A stretch of 64,000 nucleotides of DNA from Sphingomonas sp. (GTDB lineage: Bacteria; Pseudomonadota; Alphaproteobacteria; Sphingomonadales; Sphingomonadaceae). Shown here piece after piece: positions 17,991 through 27,897 of this stretch (position 1 is its first letter; each line of letters begins with the position of its first letter). The stretch is taken from NCBI RefSeq assembly GCF_025353885.1, contig NZ_JANXNX010000062.1:1-64000 (forward strand). Reading direction: 5' to 3'. A model generated the notes under the pieces. That model did no database searches, had not been told where the DNA came from, and worked only from the letters and a program-made list of their open reading frames with translations. Both the position numbers and the translations under genes were made by a program.

Positions 17991-18779
17991 TCAGGCGTCG
18001 ATACCCGGCCCCAGTGACGCGTTGACCACTCCGCCGTCGACAGTGATCGTATGGCCCACCACGTAATTCCCCGCCGCGCTGGCCAGATAGATTGCGGCGG
18101 CGGCCATGTCCTCAGGAACGCCGATGCGACGCGACGGAATGCGTTTTGCGACGCCCTCGCCATGGTCGCGCGCCGCCTTGTTCATGTCCGACGGAAACGC
18201 ACCCGGCGCGATCGAGGTGACGTTGATATGGTCGGTGATCAGCCGCGCGGCCATGCGTCTGGTCAGATAAATCAACGCCGATTTCGAAGCGTGATAGCTA
18301 TAGGTGTCCCAGGGATTGAGCCGCTGGCCGTCGATCGAGGTGATGTTGATGACCTTGGCCGGCTGTTCGGCGCGGGCCGAAGCCTTCAGTAACGCATGCA
18401 GCGCCTGGGTCAGGAAGAACGGCGATTTCAGGTTCAGGTCCATGACCTTGTCCCACCCGCTTTCGGGGAAATCCTCGAACGGTGCGGCCCATGCGGCTCC
18501 GGCATTGTTGACCAATATGTCGAGGGCGGGTTCGTGGGTCGCAAAGTCGGCGGCGAGTGCCCGGCACCCCGCGACGGTCGAAACGTCATGCGGCAGGGCG
18601 ATGCAGTTCGGGCCCAGTTCGGCGGCGGTCGCGGCACAGGCATCGGCCTTGCGCGACGAGATATAGACTTTTGCTCCCTGCGCGATGAAGCCCGCTGCGA
18701 TCCATTTGCCGATATTGCGCGACCCGCCGGTGACGAGCGCGACGCGCCCATCGAGGCGAAATAACTTGCTGGTGTCCAT
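17991..18779 (-). CDS. SDR family oxidoreductase (RhlG-like)
   Basis: 262 aa; 'VTGGSRNIGKWIAAGF', 'NNAG', 'YSYHASKSAL' Rossmann SDR motifs. Confidence 0.9.
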   Translation of the reverse strand: MDTSKLFRLDGRVALVTGGSRNIGKWIAAGFIAQGAKVYISSRKADACAATAAELGPNCIALPHDVSTVAGCRALAADFATHEPALDILVNNAGAAWAAPFEDFPESGWDKVMDLNLKSPFFLTQALHALLKASARAEQPAKVINITSIDGQRLNPWDTYSYHASKSALIYLTRRMAARLITDHINVTSIAPGAFPSDMNKAARDHGEGVAKRIPSRRIGVPEDMAAAAIYLASAAGNYVVGHTITVDGGVVNASLGPGIDA

Positions 18780-18793
18780 ATGTCGGTCCCTGG

Positions 18794-19936
18794 TTAGCCG
18801 CCGCGCTTGATGGTTTCGCGGGCGATGACGAGTTGCTGAATCTGGCTGGTGCCCTCGTAGATGCGGAACAGCCGGACGTCGCGGTAGAAGCGTTCGATGC
18901 CGTAATCGGCGATATACCCGGCGCCGCCGAATATCTGGACGGCCTTGTCGGCCACGCGCCCGACCATTTCGGATGCGAAGTATTTGACGGCGGCGGCCTC
19001 CATCGTGACGCTGTCACCCGCGTCCTTTTTGTTGGCGGTGTCGATGACGAAGGCGCGCGCGGCGAGGCTTTCGGTCTTCATGTCGGCAATCATCGCCTGG
19101 ACCAACTGGTGGTCCGAGATCGGCTTGCCGAATTGTTTGCGGGTGGTGGCGTAGGCGACCGAATCGGCAATCAACCGCTCGGACGCGCCCACGCAGACGG
19201 CTGCGATGTGGAGCCGCCCGCGATCGAGCACACGCATGGCAACCTTGAACCCCTCGCCCTCTGCGCCGAGCATGTTCCCGGCCGGGACCGGCACCTCGTC
19301 GAAATTAACGTCGCAGACGTGCGCGCCGTGCTGGCCCATCTTTTTCTCTGGGACACCGATCGACAGGCCGGGGGAGTTGGCCTCGACCAGAAACGCCGAG
19401 ACGCCGTGTGCGCCCTCTCCCCCCGTCCGGGCCATGACGGTAAACAGCGATGCCTTGTCGGCGTTGGTGATATAACGCTTGGTGCCCGTCAGCCGCCACT
19501 GGTTGCCGTCGCGGACCGCGCGCGTCTTCACGCTGGCGCTGTCGGAGCCGACATCGGGTTCGGTCAGCGCGAAGCTGGTTATGATACTCCCGTCGGCAAT
19601 CTGTGGCAGCCAGCGCGCCTTTTGCTCGGGCGTCCCGGCCATCACCAGGCCTTGCGAGCCGATGCCGACATTGGTGCCGAATGCCGAACGCATCGCCGGT
19701 GAGGTGTGGCCGAGTTCGATGGCGACGCGACATTCCTCGGCCATCGACAGCCCCAGCCCGCCATATTCAGGCGCGATCGACAAGCCGAACAGGCCAAGTT
19801 CTTTCATCTCGGCAACCAGCCGATCGGGAATGGCGTCACTGTCGGCGACCTCTGCTTCAGCGGGACGCAGGCGTTCGTTCACAAAACGCCGGACGCCGTC
19901 CATCAGCGCTTCGAAAAGTTCGGGGTCAAGGCTCAC
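18794..19936 (-). CDS. Acyl-CoA dehydrogenase
   Basis: 380 aa; 'FALTEPDVGSDSASVKTRA', 'QIFGGAGYIADYGIERFYRDVRLFRIYEGTSQIQQLVIAR'. Confidence 0.93.
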   Translation of the reverse strand: MSLDPELFEALMDGVRRFVNERLRPAEAEVADSDAIPDRLVAEMKELGLFGLSIAPEYGGLGLSMAEECRVAIELGHTSPAMRSAFGTNVGIGSQGLVMAGTPEQKARWLPQIADGSIITSFALTEPDVGSDSASVKTRAVRDGNQWRLTGTKRYITNADKASLFTVMARTGGEGAHGVSAFLVEANSPGLSIGVPEKKMGQHGAHVCDVNFDEVPVPAGNMLGAEGEGFKVAMRVLDRGRLHIAAVCVGASERLIADSVAYATTRKQFGKPISDHQLVQAMIADMKTESLAARAFVIDTANKKDAGDSVTMEAAAVKYFASEMVGRVADKAVQIFGGAGYIADYGIERFYRDVRLFRIYEGTSQIQQLVIARETIKRGG

Positions 19937-19954
19937 TTTAACAATCCATTCCGG

Positions 19955-21088
19955 TCAATAGCCGTTCAGCCGCGCCACGCGGTCGGCATGGTAACGCGCG
20001 TCACCGAAGAATTCCTCAAGCGCGCGGTCGCGTTTCATATACAGGCCGATGTCATATTCGTCGGTCATGCCGATGCCGCCGTGCATCTGGACGCCCTCCT
20101 GCACCGCCAGCGCACAGGCGCGCCCGGTCTTGGCCTTGGCGACCGCGACGGCGAGTTCGGCGCGCGGGTCGTCAGCGTCGAGCAGTTGCGCCGCCTTCAG
20201 GACAGTGGCGCGGGCGACTTCCATTTCGCCATACAAATGCGCGGCGCGGTGCTGGAGCGCCTGAAACTCACCGATCAGGCGACCGAACTGCTTGCGGGTC
20301 TTCAGATAGTCGACCGTGGCATCCAGAGCGGCACCCCCCACGCCCAGCATTTCGGCAGCAGCGCCGACGCGCCCGGCATCGAGCAAACTGGCGAGCGGCC
20401 CCCAGCCGCCATCGACCTCCCCGATCACGGCGTCGGCATCGACCTCCACCCCGTCGAGCGTGACGTGCGAGGCCAGCGAGGAGTCGACGAGCAGGACCGG
20501 GTCGGCGGACAGGTTGGCGGCGTTCTTCGGGACCGCGAACAATGTGATACCGTCGGTTTCACCGACCGCCCCTGCCGTGCGCGCAGCAACGATCAGCATG
20601 TCGGCGACATGGCCGTGCAGGACGAACTGCTTGGTGCCCGACAGTTTGAAGCCATTGCCCGACCGTTCCGCCTTCAGCGCGATCCGGTCGGGCCGGTGCT
20701 TCGCGCTCTCTTCGATGGCGAGCGCGACGATGGCATCGCCGCGGGCGATCCGCGGCAACCATTCGGCACCGAGCGTCGCCGACGTCTTCAGCGCCGTAAC
20801 CGCTGCAACCGCTGTCGTCAGAAATGGCGAGGGCGTCAGGTTGCGACCGATCTCCTCCAGAACGATGCCCGCCTCGACATGGCCCAGACCGAGGCCACCT
20901 TGCGCTTCGGGCACCAGGATGCCGGTGAAGCCCATTTCAGCAAATTGTTTCCAGACGTCGCGGCTGAACCCGGTCGGGTCGCGGCTGTCCCGCAATTGGC
21001 GCAGGTGCCTGACAGGGGCAGTATCGGCAATAAAGGGGCGCGCGGTATCGCGCAGCATGGCCTGGTCGTCGGTGTGGTAAAGCGGCAT
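19955..21088 (-). CDS. Acyl-CoA dehydrogenase family protein
   Basis: 'GFTGILVPEAQGGLGLG', 'RKQFGRLIGEFQALQHRAA', 'VQMHGGIGMTDEYDIGLYMKRDR'; internal ATG at 21088 is the more plausible start. Confidence 0.9.
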   Translation of the reverse strand: MPLYHTDDQAMLRDTARPFIADTAPVRHLRQLRDSRDPTGFSRDVWKQFAEMGFTGILVPEAQGGLGLGHVEAGIVLEEIGRNLTPSPFLTTAVAAVTALKTSATLGAEWLPRIARGDAIVALAIEESAKHRPDRIALKAERSGNGFKLSGTKQFVLHGHVADMLIVAARTAGAVGETDGITLFAVPKNAANLSADPVLLVDSSLASHVTLDGVEVDADAVIGEVDGGWGPLASLLDAGRVGAAAEMLGVGGAALDATVDYLKTRKQFGRLIGEFQALQHRAAHLYGEMEVARATVLKAAQLLDADDPRAELAVAVAKAKTGRACALAVQEGVQMHGGIGMTDEYDIGLYMKRDRALEEFFGDARYHADRVARLNGY

Positions 21089-21092
21089 TGGT

Positions 21093-22265
21093 TCAGGCTC
21101 CGGGCAATTCGAGGATGCGCTTGGCAATGACGCCGAGCATGACTTCGCTGGTGCCACCCTCGATGCTGTTGGCCTTGGTGCGGAGCCAGGTGCGCGCGGT
21201 GCCGCCGCCGCCCGAAGCTTCGCTTTCCCATTCGAGCGCGTCCGAACCGCGCGCTGCCATGATCAGTTCGGAACGCCTTTTGTTCAGCTCGGTCCCGACA
21301 TATTTCATCATGTTGGGTTGGGCGGGGTGGCTTTTCCCCGCCTTGATCTCGTCGACGAACTTTTCGCTCATCGCGCGGAAGGCCATGACCTCGACATCGA
21401 AATTCGCCATGTCGGCACGCAACACGGGTTCGTCAGCGGCAATATCCTTGAACTGCGCGCCGATGGACATCATGTCGGTGCCGAGGCCGCCGCCCGAGAT
21501 CATCTCGCGCTCATGGCCCAGCAGATATTTGGCAACGTCCCAGCCACGGTTCAGCGCACCGACGATCTGGTCCTTGGGCACCGTGACATTGTCGAAGAAA
21601 GTCTCGCAGAACGGCGAATTCCCACTGATCAGCAGGATCGGTTTGGTGGTCACGCCGGGGGTCGCCATGTCGAACAGCAGGAAACTGATGCCCTTGTACT
21701 TGTCGTTCTTGTCTGTGCGAACGAGGCAGAAAATCCAGTCGGCCTTGTCGGCATAACTCGTCCAGATCTTCTGGCCGTTGACGACCCAGTGATCGCCCTT
21801 GTCTTCGCCATAGGTCGCGAGCGAGACCAGATCGGAGCCCGAGCCGGGTTCGGAATAGCCCTGGCACCAGCGTATTTCACCTTTGGCGATCTGGTTGAGA
21901 TAATGGACCTTCTGGTCTTCAGTGCCAAACTTCAGCAGGGCTGGCCCGAGCATCCAGATGCCAAAGCTGGACAGCGGCAAACGACAGCGGAGCGCCGCCA
22001 TTTCCTGCCGCAGGATCTTGGTCTGCTCGGGGCTGAGCCCGCCGCCCCCATATTCGGTGGGCCAGTCGGGGACCGTCCAGCCCTTTGCGGCCATCGCCTC
22101 CATCCACTGCTTCTGCGCGGGTGACTTGAAAATCGGGTTGCGCCCGCCCCAGCAGGCGTCGGTTTCGTCGCGCACCGGCTCACGCATCTCTGCCGGGCAA
22201 TTGGCTTCCAGCCACGAGCGGGTCTCGGCACGGAACATCTCAAGGGCTTCCAGGGTCTGGGCCAC
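21093..22265 (-). CDS. Acyl-CoA dehydrogenase
   Basis: 390 aa; 'WCQGYSEPGSGSDLVSLAT', 'GQKIWTSYADKADWIFCLVRT', 'SIEGGTSEVMLGVIAKRILELPG'. Confidence 0.93.
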   Translation of the reverse strand: MAQTLEALEMFRAETRSWLEANCPAEMREPVRDETDACWGGRNPIFKSPAQKQWMEAMAAKGWTVPDWPTEYGGGGLSPEQTKILRQEMAALRCRLPLSSFGIWMLGPALLKFGTEDQKVHYLNQIAKGEIRWCQGYSEPGSGSDLVSLATYGEDKGDHWVVNGQKIWTSYADKADWIFCLVRTDKNDKYKGISFLLFDMATPGVTTKPILLISGNSPFCETFFDNVTVPKDQIVGALNRGWDVAKYLLGHEREMISGGGLGTDMMSIGAQFKDIAADEPVLRADMANFDVEVMAFRAMSEKFVDEIKAGKSHPAQPNMMKYVGTELNKRRSELIMAARGSDALEWESEASGGGGTARTWLRTKANSIEGGTSEVMLGVIAKRILELPGA

Positions 22266-22428
22266 GGTCTCTCTCCAAAGTCGATTCTGGCGCTGAAGCT
22301 ATGCGCGCTTGACGTGTCCGGCAAGCGTCGGATGAGGACGGGCGCTTTCCGTAGCGGCAAAGTTTTGCCGGTTGACCGCGCCCGAATCGCTGACCTAGCA
22401 AGCGGCAAAATATTCCAGGAGAGCGCTG

Positions 22429-23712
22429 ATGGATTTCGACCTGACCGAACGCCAGAGTTACTGGCGCGACCGCGTTCGCAGCCACATGGCCGCCCATGTC
22501 TTTCCGCGGGCGGGCGATTACGACACGCAGCGTGCCACTGGCGAACGCTGGAAAGTCCTGCCCGTCGTCGAGGAGGAAAAGGCGCGTGCTAAGGCTGCGG
22601 GCCTGTGGAACCTGTTCATGCCCCCGACTTCAGGCCGGGCGCACGTCGATGACAGTTTCGAATTCGAGGGCCCGGGACTGACCAACCTCGAATATGCGCT
22701 GTGTGCCGAGGAGATGGGCCGGATCGGCTGGGGGGCGGAGGTGTTCAACTGTTCGGCACCCGATACCGGCAACATGGAAGTGCTCCACCGCTATGGCACG
22801 CGCGCGCAAAAAGACCGCTGGCTAAAGCCCCTGATGAACGGCGAAATCCGTTCGGCATTTCTGATGACCGAACCCGATGTCGCTTCGTCGGATGCCACGA
22901 ACATCGAAACGTCGATCCGGCGCGACGGCGACGAATACGTGCTGAACGGCGTCAAATGGTGGTCGTCGGGCGCGGGCGATCCGCGCTGCAAGATCGCCAT
23001 TGTCATGGGCAAGACCGATTTCGAGGCACAACGCCATGCGCAACAGTCGATGGTGCTGATGGAACTGGATGCGCCGGGCGTAAACATCATCCGGCACCTG
23101 CCCGTCTTCGGCTATGACGATGCCCCGCACGGCCATATGGAAATCGAGTTGCATGATGTCCGGATCCCGGTCTCCAACATGCTGCTGGGCGAAGGGCGCG
23201 GGTTCGAGATTGCGCAGGGTCGCCTGGGGCCGGGCCGCATCCATCACTGCATGCGGACGATCGGCACCGCTGAGGTCGCGCTGGAAAAAATGGTGAAACG
23301 CCTGCTTAACCGTGTCGCTTTCGGCAAGCGGATCGCCGATCATAGCGTCTGGGAACAGCGCGTTGCCGCCGCGCGCATCGACATCGAAATGAACCGCCTG
23401 TTGTGCCTGAAGGCGGCCGACATGATGGATAAGGTCGGCAACAAGTTCGCGCAGGCGGAGATCGCGATGATCAAGGTGTCGGCCCCGAACATGGCGCTGC
23501 GCATATTGGACGATGCCATCCAGGCGTTCGGCGGCGCGGGCGTATCGAACGACGCGGGCCTTGCCGAAGCCTATGCACACCAGCGGACCTTGCGGCTCGC
23601 CGACGGCCCCGACGAGGTTCACGCACGCTCGATTGCCCGGATCGAGTTCGGGAAACATGGTGAAAAGGCCACGCGCATCGTGTCGAGTGGGGACATGGGG
23701 GCCACTCGGTGA
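22429..23712 (+). CDS. ACAD10/11-like acyl-CoA dehydrogenase
   Basis: 427 aa; '[20 protein letters not shown]', '[22 protein letters not shown]', '[28 protein letters not shown]'. Confidence 0.93.
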   Translation: MDFDLTERQSYWRDRVRSHMAAHVFPRAGDYDTQRATGERWKVLPVVEEEKARAKAAGLWNLFMPPTSGRAHVDDSFEFEGPGLTNLEYALCAEEMGRIGWGAEVFNCSAPDTGNMEVLHRYGTRAQKDRWLKPLMNGEIRSAFLMTEPDVASSDATNIETSIRRDGDEYVLNGVKWWSSGAGDPRCKIAIVMGKTDFEAQRHAQQSMVLMELDAPGVNIIRHLPVFGYDDAPHGHMEIELHDVRIPVSNMLLGEGRGFEIAQGRLGPGRIHHCMRTIGTAEVALEKMVKRLLNRVAFGKRIADHSVWEQRVAAARIDIEMNRLLCLKAADMMDKVGNKFAQAEIAMIKVSAPNMALRILDDAIQAFGGAGVSNDAGLAEAYAHQRTLRLADGPDEVHARSIARIEFGKHGEKATRIVSSGDMGATR

Positions 23713-24797
23713 AGGCAGCCGTCCTCTGGAAGGCGCAGACGCCGCTGACGATCGAGGACGTGCGTGTCGACAATCCGCAGGCGCATGAGGTTTTGATCCG
23801 GACCGCCGCCTGCGGGGTTTGCCGTTCGGACCTGCATTTCGTCGACGGCACCTATCCGCATCCGATGCCCTGCATCCCCGGCCATGAAGCCGCCGGGATT
23901 GTCGAGGCGGTCGGCAGCGAGGTGCGGACGGTGGCAATCGGCGATGCCGTCGTCACTTGCCTGTCGGCCTATTGCGGCCAGTGCGAATTTTGCGTGACCG
24001 GGCGGATGTCGCTCTGCCTGGGTGGCGATACGCGACGGAAAAAGGGCATGCGGTCCCGCATCGTGCGCGAAACCGACGATTTGCCTATCAACCAGATGCT
24101 CAACCTGTCGGCCTATGCTGAAATGATGCTGGTCCACGAACATGCCTGTGTCCGGATCGACCCTGAAATGCCGCTCGACCGGGCCGCGATCCTGGGCTGC
24201 GCGGTCGTGACCGGCGCGGGTGCGGTGTTCCATGCCGCCGACATCACACCGGGCGACGTGGTTGCGATCATCGGCTGTGGCGGCGTCGGGCTGGCCGCGG
24301 TCAATGCGGCAAGGATTGCCGGGGCAGGAAGGATCATCGCCTGCGACCCGGTCGCTGAAAAGCGCGAACTGGCACTGAAGCTGGGCGCCACCGATGCCGT
24401 GGACGCCGGGGCGGAGGACGCCGCAAACCTGATCGTCGAGATGACCAAAGGCGGGGTCGATCATGCCATCGAGGCGGTCGGGAGACCGGCTTCGGGAAGG
24501 CTCGCGGTCGATATCTTGAAGCGCGGCGGCACGGCGACTATCCTCGGCATGATGCCACTGACCGAACGCATTGGCCTTGGAGCGATGGACCTTATGTCCG
24601 GCAAAAAATTACAAGGTGCGTTAATGGGAGCGAACCGCTTTCCCGTGGATATTCCGCGACTGGTCGAATTCTACCTGCGCGGTCGGCTCGACCTCGACAC
24701 GATCATTGCCGAACGAATCCCGCTCGACCGGATCAACCATGCATTCGCCACGTTGCGTCGTGGTGACAGTGCGCGCAGCGTGATCGTGTTCGCATGA
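23709..24797 (+). CDS. Zn-dependent alcohol dehydrogenase
   Basis: 362 aa; '[16 protein letters not shown]', '[12 protein letters not shown]', structural Zn cysteines '[15 protein letters not shown]', '[12 protein letters not shown]'; 4-nt overlaps both sides. Confidence 0.92.
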   Translation: MKAAVLWKAQTPLTIEDVRVDNPQAHEVLIRTAACGVCRSDLHFVDGTYPHPMPCIPGHEAAGIVEAVGSEVRTVAIGDAVVTCLSAYCGQCEFCVTGRMSLCLGGDTRRKKGMRSRIVRETDDLPINQMLNLSAYAEMMLVHEHACVRIDPEMPLDRAAILGCAVVTGAGAVFHAADITPGDVVAIIGCGGVGLAAVNAARIAGAGRIIACDPVAEKRELALKLGATDAVDAGAEDAANLIVEMTKGGVDHAIEAVGRPASGRLAVDILKRGGTATILGMMPLTERIGLGAMDLMSGKKLQGALMGANRFPVDIPRLVEFYLRGRLDLDTIIAERIPLDRINHAFATLRRGDSARSVIVFA

Positions 24798-25864
24798 CCG
24801 TGGACGCCTCCATCGAGATGATCGGGACGGTTGGCGTCCCCGAGCGCGACCGGCTGGACGAGGATCGACTGACCGCGTGGATGAGCGCCAATGTCGCGGG
24901 GTTTTCGGGACCGCTGACCTTGTCGAAGTTCGCCGGCGGCCAGTCCAATCCGACCTACCGGATCGACAGTTCCTCGGGTCCCTATGTCCTGCGTCGCAAG
25001 CCGTTTGGAACTTTGCTGCCGAGCGCCCACGCCGTCGATCGCGAATATGCGGTCATCGCCGGGCTGTTCCCAACCGGCTTTCCGGTGCCGCGTCCTTACG
25101 GGCTGTGCACCGACGATGCCGTGATCGGTTCGATGTTCTACGTCATGGGCATGGTCGCCGGGCGGACGATCTGGGACGGGTCGTTGCCCGATGTCGCGCG
25201 CGACCAGCGGCGACCGACCTATGAGGCGATGATTGACACGCTCGCCGCGCTCCATTCGGTCGACTATGAGGCGGCGGGCCTGGGAAGCTACGGCAAGCCC
25301 GGCAATTATTTCGAGCGGCAGGTCGGGCGCTGGACCAAGCAATATCGGGCGTCCGAGACCGAAGTCATGCCGGACATGGAAAACCTGATCGCGTATCTGC
25401 CGCAGACGATCCCGCCGCAGACCCGGACCAGTATCGTCCACGGCGATTTTCGGATCGACAACATGATTTTCGATGCCACCGAGCCGAAGGTCCTGGCATT
25501 GCTCGACTGGGAATTGTCGACGCTGGGGGACCCGCTTGCCGACGTTGCCTATCTGCTGATGAACTGGGTGACCAAGCCCGAAGGGCGTTCGGGGTTAGGC
25601 GGTTACGACCTGCCCGGGTTGAACATCCCGACGATCGACGAAGCAACCGCGCGTTATTGTGCCGCAACCGGGCGTGACGGTATCCCCGACCTGAACTGGT
25701 ATTTCGCCTACAATCTGTTCCGGCTGGCAGGTATTGTTCAGGGCATCAAGAAGCGCGTGATTGACGGGACGGCATCGTCGGCACACGCGGCGGAAACGGC
25801 GGAACGTGTGGCTCCGCTGGCGGCGGCGGCATGGGGTTTCGCACAGAAGGCAGGTGCACGATGA
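24794..25864 (+). CDS. APH-type phosphotransferase family protein (LvaA / ACAD10-11 kinase-domain-like)
   Basis: 356 aa; '[12 protein letters not shown]', '[25 protein letters not shown]', '[14 protein letters not shown]', '[24 protein letters not shown]'. Confidence 0.92.
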   Translation: MTVDASIEMIGTVGVPERDRLDEDRLTAWMSANVAGFSGPLTLSKFAGGQSNPTYRIDSSSGPYVLRRKPFGTLLPSAHAVDREYAVIAGLFPTGFPVPRPYGLCTDDAVIGSMFYVMGMVAGRTIWDGSLPDVARDQRRPTYEAMIDTLAALHSVDYEAAGLGSYGKPGNYFERQVGRWTKQYRASETEVMPDMENLIAYLPQTIPPQTRTSIVHGDFRIDNMIFDATEPKVLALLDWELSTLGDPLADVAYLLMNWVTKPEGRSGLGGYDLPGLNIPTIDEATARYCAATGRDGIPDLNWYFAYNLFRLAGIVQGIKKRVIDGTASSAHAAETAERVAPLAAAAWGFAQKAGAR

Positions 25865-26667
25865 ATGGTCGGCTAAACGGCAAGACAGCGATTGTCACCG
25901 GCGCGGGATCGGGCATCGGACGCGCCACCGCCATCCTGTTTGCAAGCGAAGGGGCTCGCGTCTTGATCGGCGACGTGTCCGATGCCATTCATGCAACCGC
26001 GCGCGTGATTGCGGCGGCGGGCGGCACGGTCACGGCCGTGCAAATGGATGCAGGGTCGGAGGACGATGTTGCGTCGCTGGTCGCAACCGCGATTGCCGAA
26101 TATGACGCCGTCGATGTCGCCTATGCCAATGCCGGGATTTCGGGCGGGATGCCGGGCATTTTCGACCTGACCGTCAATGATTGGACTGAGATTCTGCGCG
26201 TCAACCTAATCGGCCCATGGCTGATGGTGAAGCATGCGGGACGCGCCATGATGGAGGCAGGGCGCGGCGGCTCGATCATCTGCACCGCCAGCGTTGCCGG
26301 GTTGCGCTCGGGCGCGGGCGGCCCCGCCTATTCGGCATCGAAGGCCGGGGTGATCAACCTGGTGCAGACCAGCGCGCAGCAGCTTTCGGGAACCAATGTG
26401 CGCGTCAACGCCATTTGTCCGGGCCTGGTCGAAAGCGGGATGACCGAACGGACGTTCACCTATGCGCGGGAAAAAGGCGTGATGGACAGAGTCGGTCGCC
26501 TGAACCCGCTACGCCGTGCGGGGCAACCGATAGAAATCGCGCAAACCGCGCTGTTCCTGGCGTCTGACGCATCGAGCTATATCAACGGGCAGGCCATCGT
26601 CGTCGATGGCGGGCTGTCGACCTCACACCCTGTCACGCGGCAGGAAACCGGAAAGACCGCAGTATGA
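25861..26667 (+). CDS. SDR family oxidoreductase
   Basis: '[31 protein letters not shown]', 'ANAGI', '[12 protein letters not shown]', '[17 protein letters not shown]'; ATG at 25861 overlaps the previous stop. Confidence 0.92.
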   Translation: MNGRLNGKTAIVTGAGSGIGRATAILFASEGARVLIGDVSDAIHATARVIAAAGGTVTAVQMDAGSEDDVASLVATAIAEYDAVDVAYANAGISGGMPGIFDLTVNDWTEILRVNLIGPWLMVKHAGRAMMEAGRGGSIICTASVAGLRSGAGGPAYSASKAGVINLVQTSAQQLSGTNVRVNAICPGLVESGMTERTFTYAREKGVMDRVGRLNPLRRAGQPIEIAQTALFLASDASSYINGQAIVVDGGLSTSHPVTRQETGKTAV

Positions 26668-27887
26668 TGCCAACCGTATCCGACCCGCACGAACTTGGTT
26701 TTGACGGCGAACGGCTGGCGCGGATCGACGAATTGCTCGCCACCAAATATATCGGCGGAGGGCGCATTCCCCACGCCGCGCTGCTAATCGGGCGCGGCGA
26801 CGAGGTTGCGCATCTGTCGGTGATGGGTGACGCGCGTGCCGGTGAAGCGCTGCAGGCAGACGCAATCTTTCGCATCGCATCGATGACCAAGCCGATCACC
26901 AGCATCGCCTTCATGCAGTTGGTCGAACGCGGCAAGGTCGCGCTGTCCGATCCGGTTGCGAAGTTCCTGCCGGAATTTGCAGACATTGGCGTGTTCGTCA
27001 GTGGCGGCGGCAACACGCCGTTCAAGACACGTCCTCCCGCCTCGCCGATGCGAATGATCGACCTGTTGCGCCACACGTCGGGGCTAACCTATAGTTTCCA
27101 GGAGCGCTCGAATATCGACGCCGCGTATCGCAAGGCCGGATTCGAACGGTTCGACGGCGGGACGCTTGACGAGATGGTGGCAGCGCTAGGGCAATTGCCA
27201 ATCGAATTCGATCCCGGTTCGGCATGGAATTATTCGGTCGCGACCGACGTCCTGGGGGCAGTGGTGCAGCGCGTCTCAGGCCAGTCGCTTGATGCCTATT
27301 TTGCCGAACATATCCTGGGGCCGCTGGCCATGGTCGACACCGGTTTCCAGGTGCCCGCCGATAAGCTGGCGCGCGTGCCCGACTGTTACGTCTGGGATCC
27401 GGTCACGCGCATGAAACTGTACGACCCGGGCGAAGGCACGGCCTGGGGCAAGGCTCCGAAACTACTTTCGGGCGGCGGCGGCCTGACCTCCACGATCGGC
27501 GACTATCACCGGTTTGCGCGGATGCTGTTAAACGGTGGCGAGCTGGACGGGGCCCGCATTGTGGCGCCACACACGCTGAAACTGATGACGGCAAACCACC
27601 TGCCCGGCGGTCGCGACCTGACGCAAATGTCGAAATCACTTTTCAGCGAGGCCGAGAACGCGGGTGCCGGTTTCGGGCTTGGTTTTGCCACCGTGATCGA
27701 CCCTGCCGCAACGATGCTGCCGGGCAATGCGGGTGAGTTTTATTGGGGCGGGATGTTTTCGACCGGGTTTTTCGTCGATCCGGTGGACGACGTTATCATG
27801 GTGTTCATGACGCAATTGATGCCGTCGAACGCCTATCCGGTCCGTCGCGAACTGAAGACAATGCTTTACTCGGCCCTGATCGGCTGA
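26664..27887 (+). CDS. Serine hydrolase, beta-lactamase/esterase (class C-like) family
   Basis: 407 aa; '[16 protein letters not shown]' (SxxK), '[11 protein letters not shown]' (YxV), '[13 protein letters not shown]'. Confidence 0.9.
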   Translation: MMPTVSDPHELGFDGERLARIDELLATKYIGGGRIPHAALLIGRGDEVAHLSVMGDARAGEALQADAIFRIASMTKPITSIAFMQLVERGKVALSDPVAKFLPEFADIGVFVSGGGNTPFKTRPPASPMRMIDLLRHTSGLTYSFQERSNIDAAYRKAGFERFDGGTLDEMVAALGQLPIEFDPGSAWNYSVATDVLGAVVQRVSGQSLDAYFAEHILGPLAMVDTGFQVPADKLARVPDCYVWDPVTRMKLYDPGEGTAWGKAPKLLSGGGGLTSTIGDYHRFARMLLNGGELDGARIVAPHTLKLMTANHLPGGRDLTQMSKSLFSEAENAGAGFGLGFATVIDPAATMLPGNAGEFYWGGMFSTGFFVDPVDDVIMVFMTQLMPSNAYPVRRELKTMLYSALIG

Positions 27888-27897
27888 AACACGGAGA

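Noticed and set aside
19706-21130. 474-aa plus-strand ORF antisense to two acyl-CoA dehydrogenases
   Set aside because: Shadow ORF spanning two genes; no coherent domain or signal.
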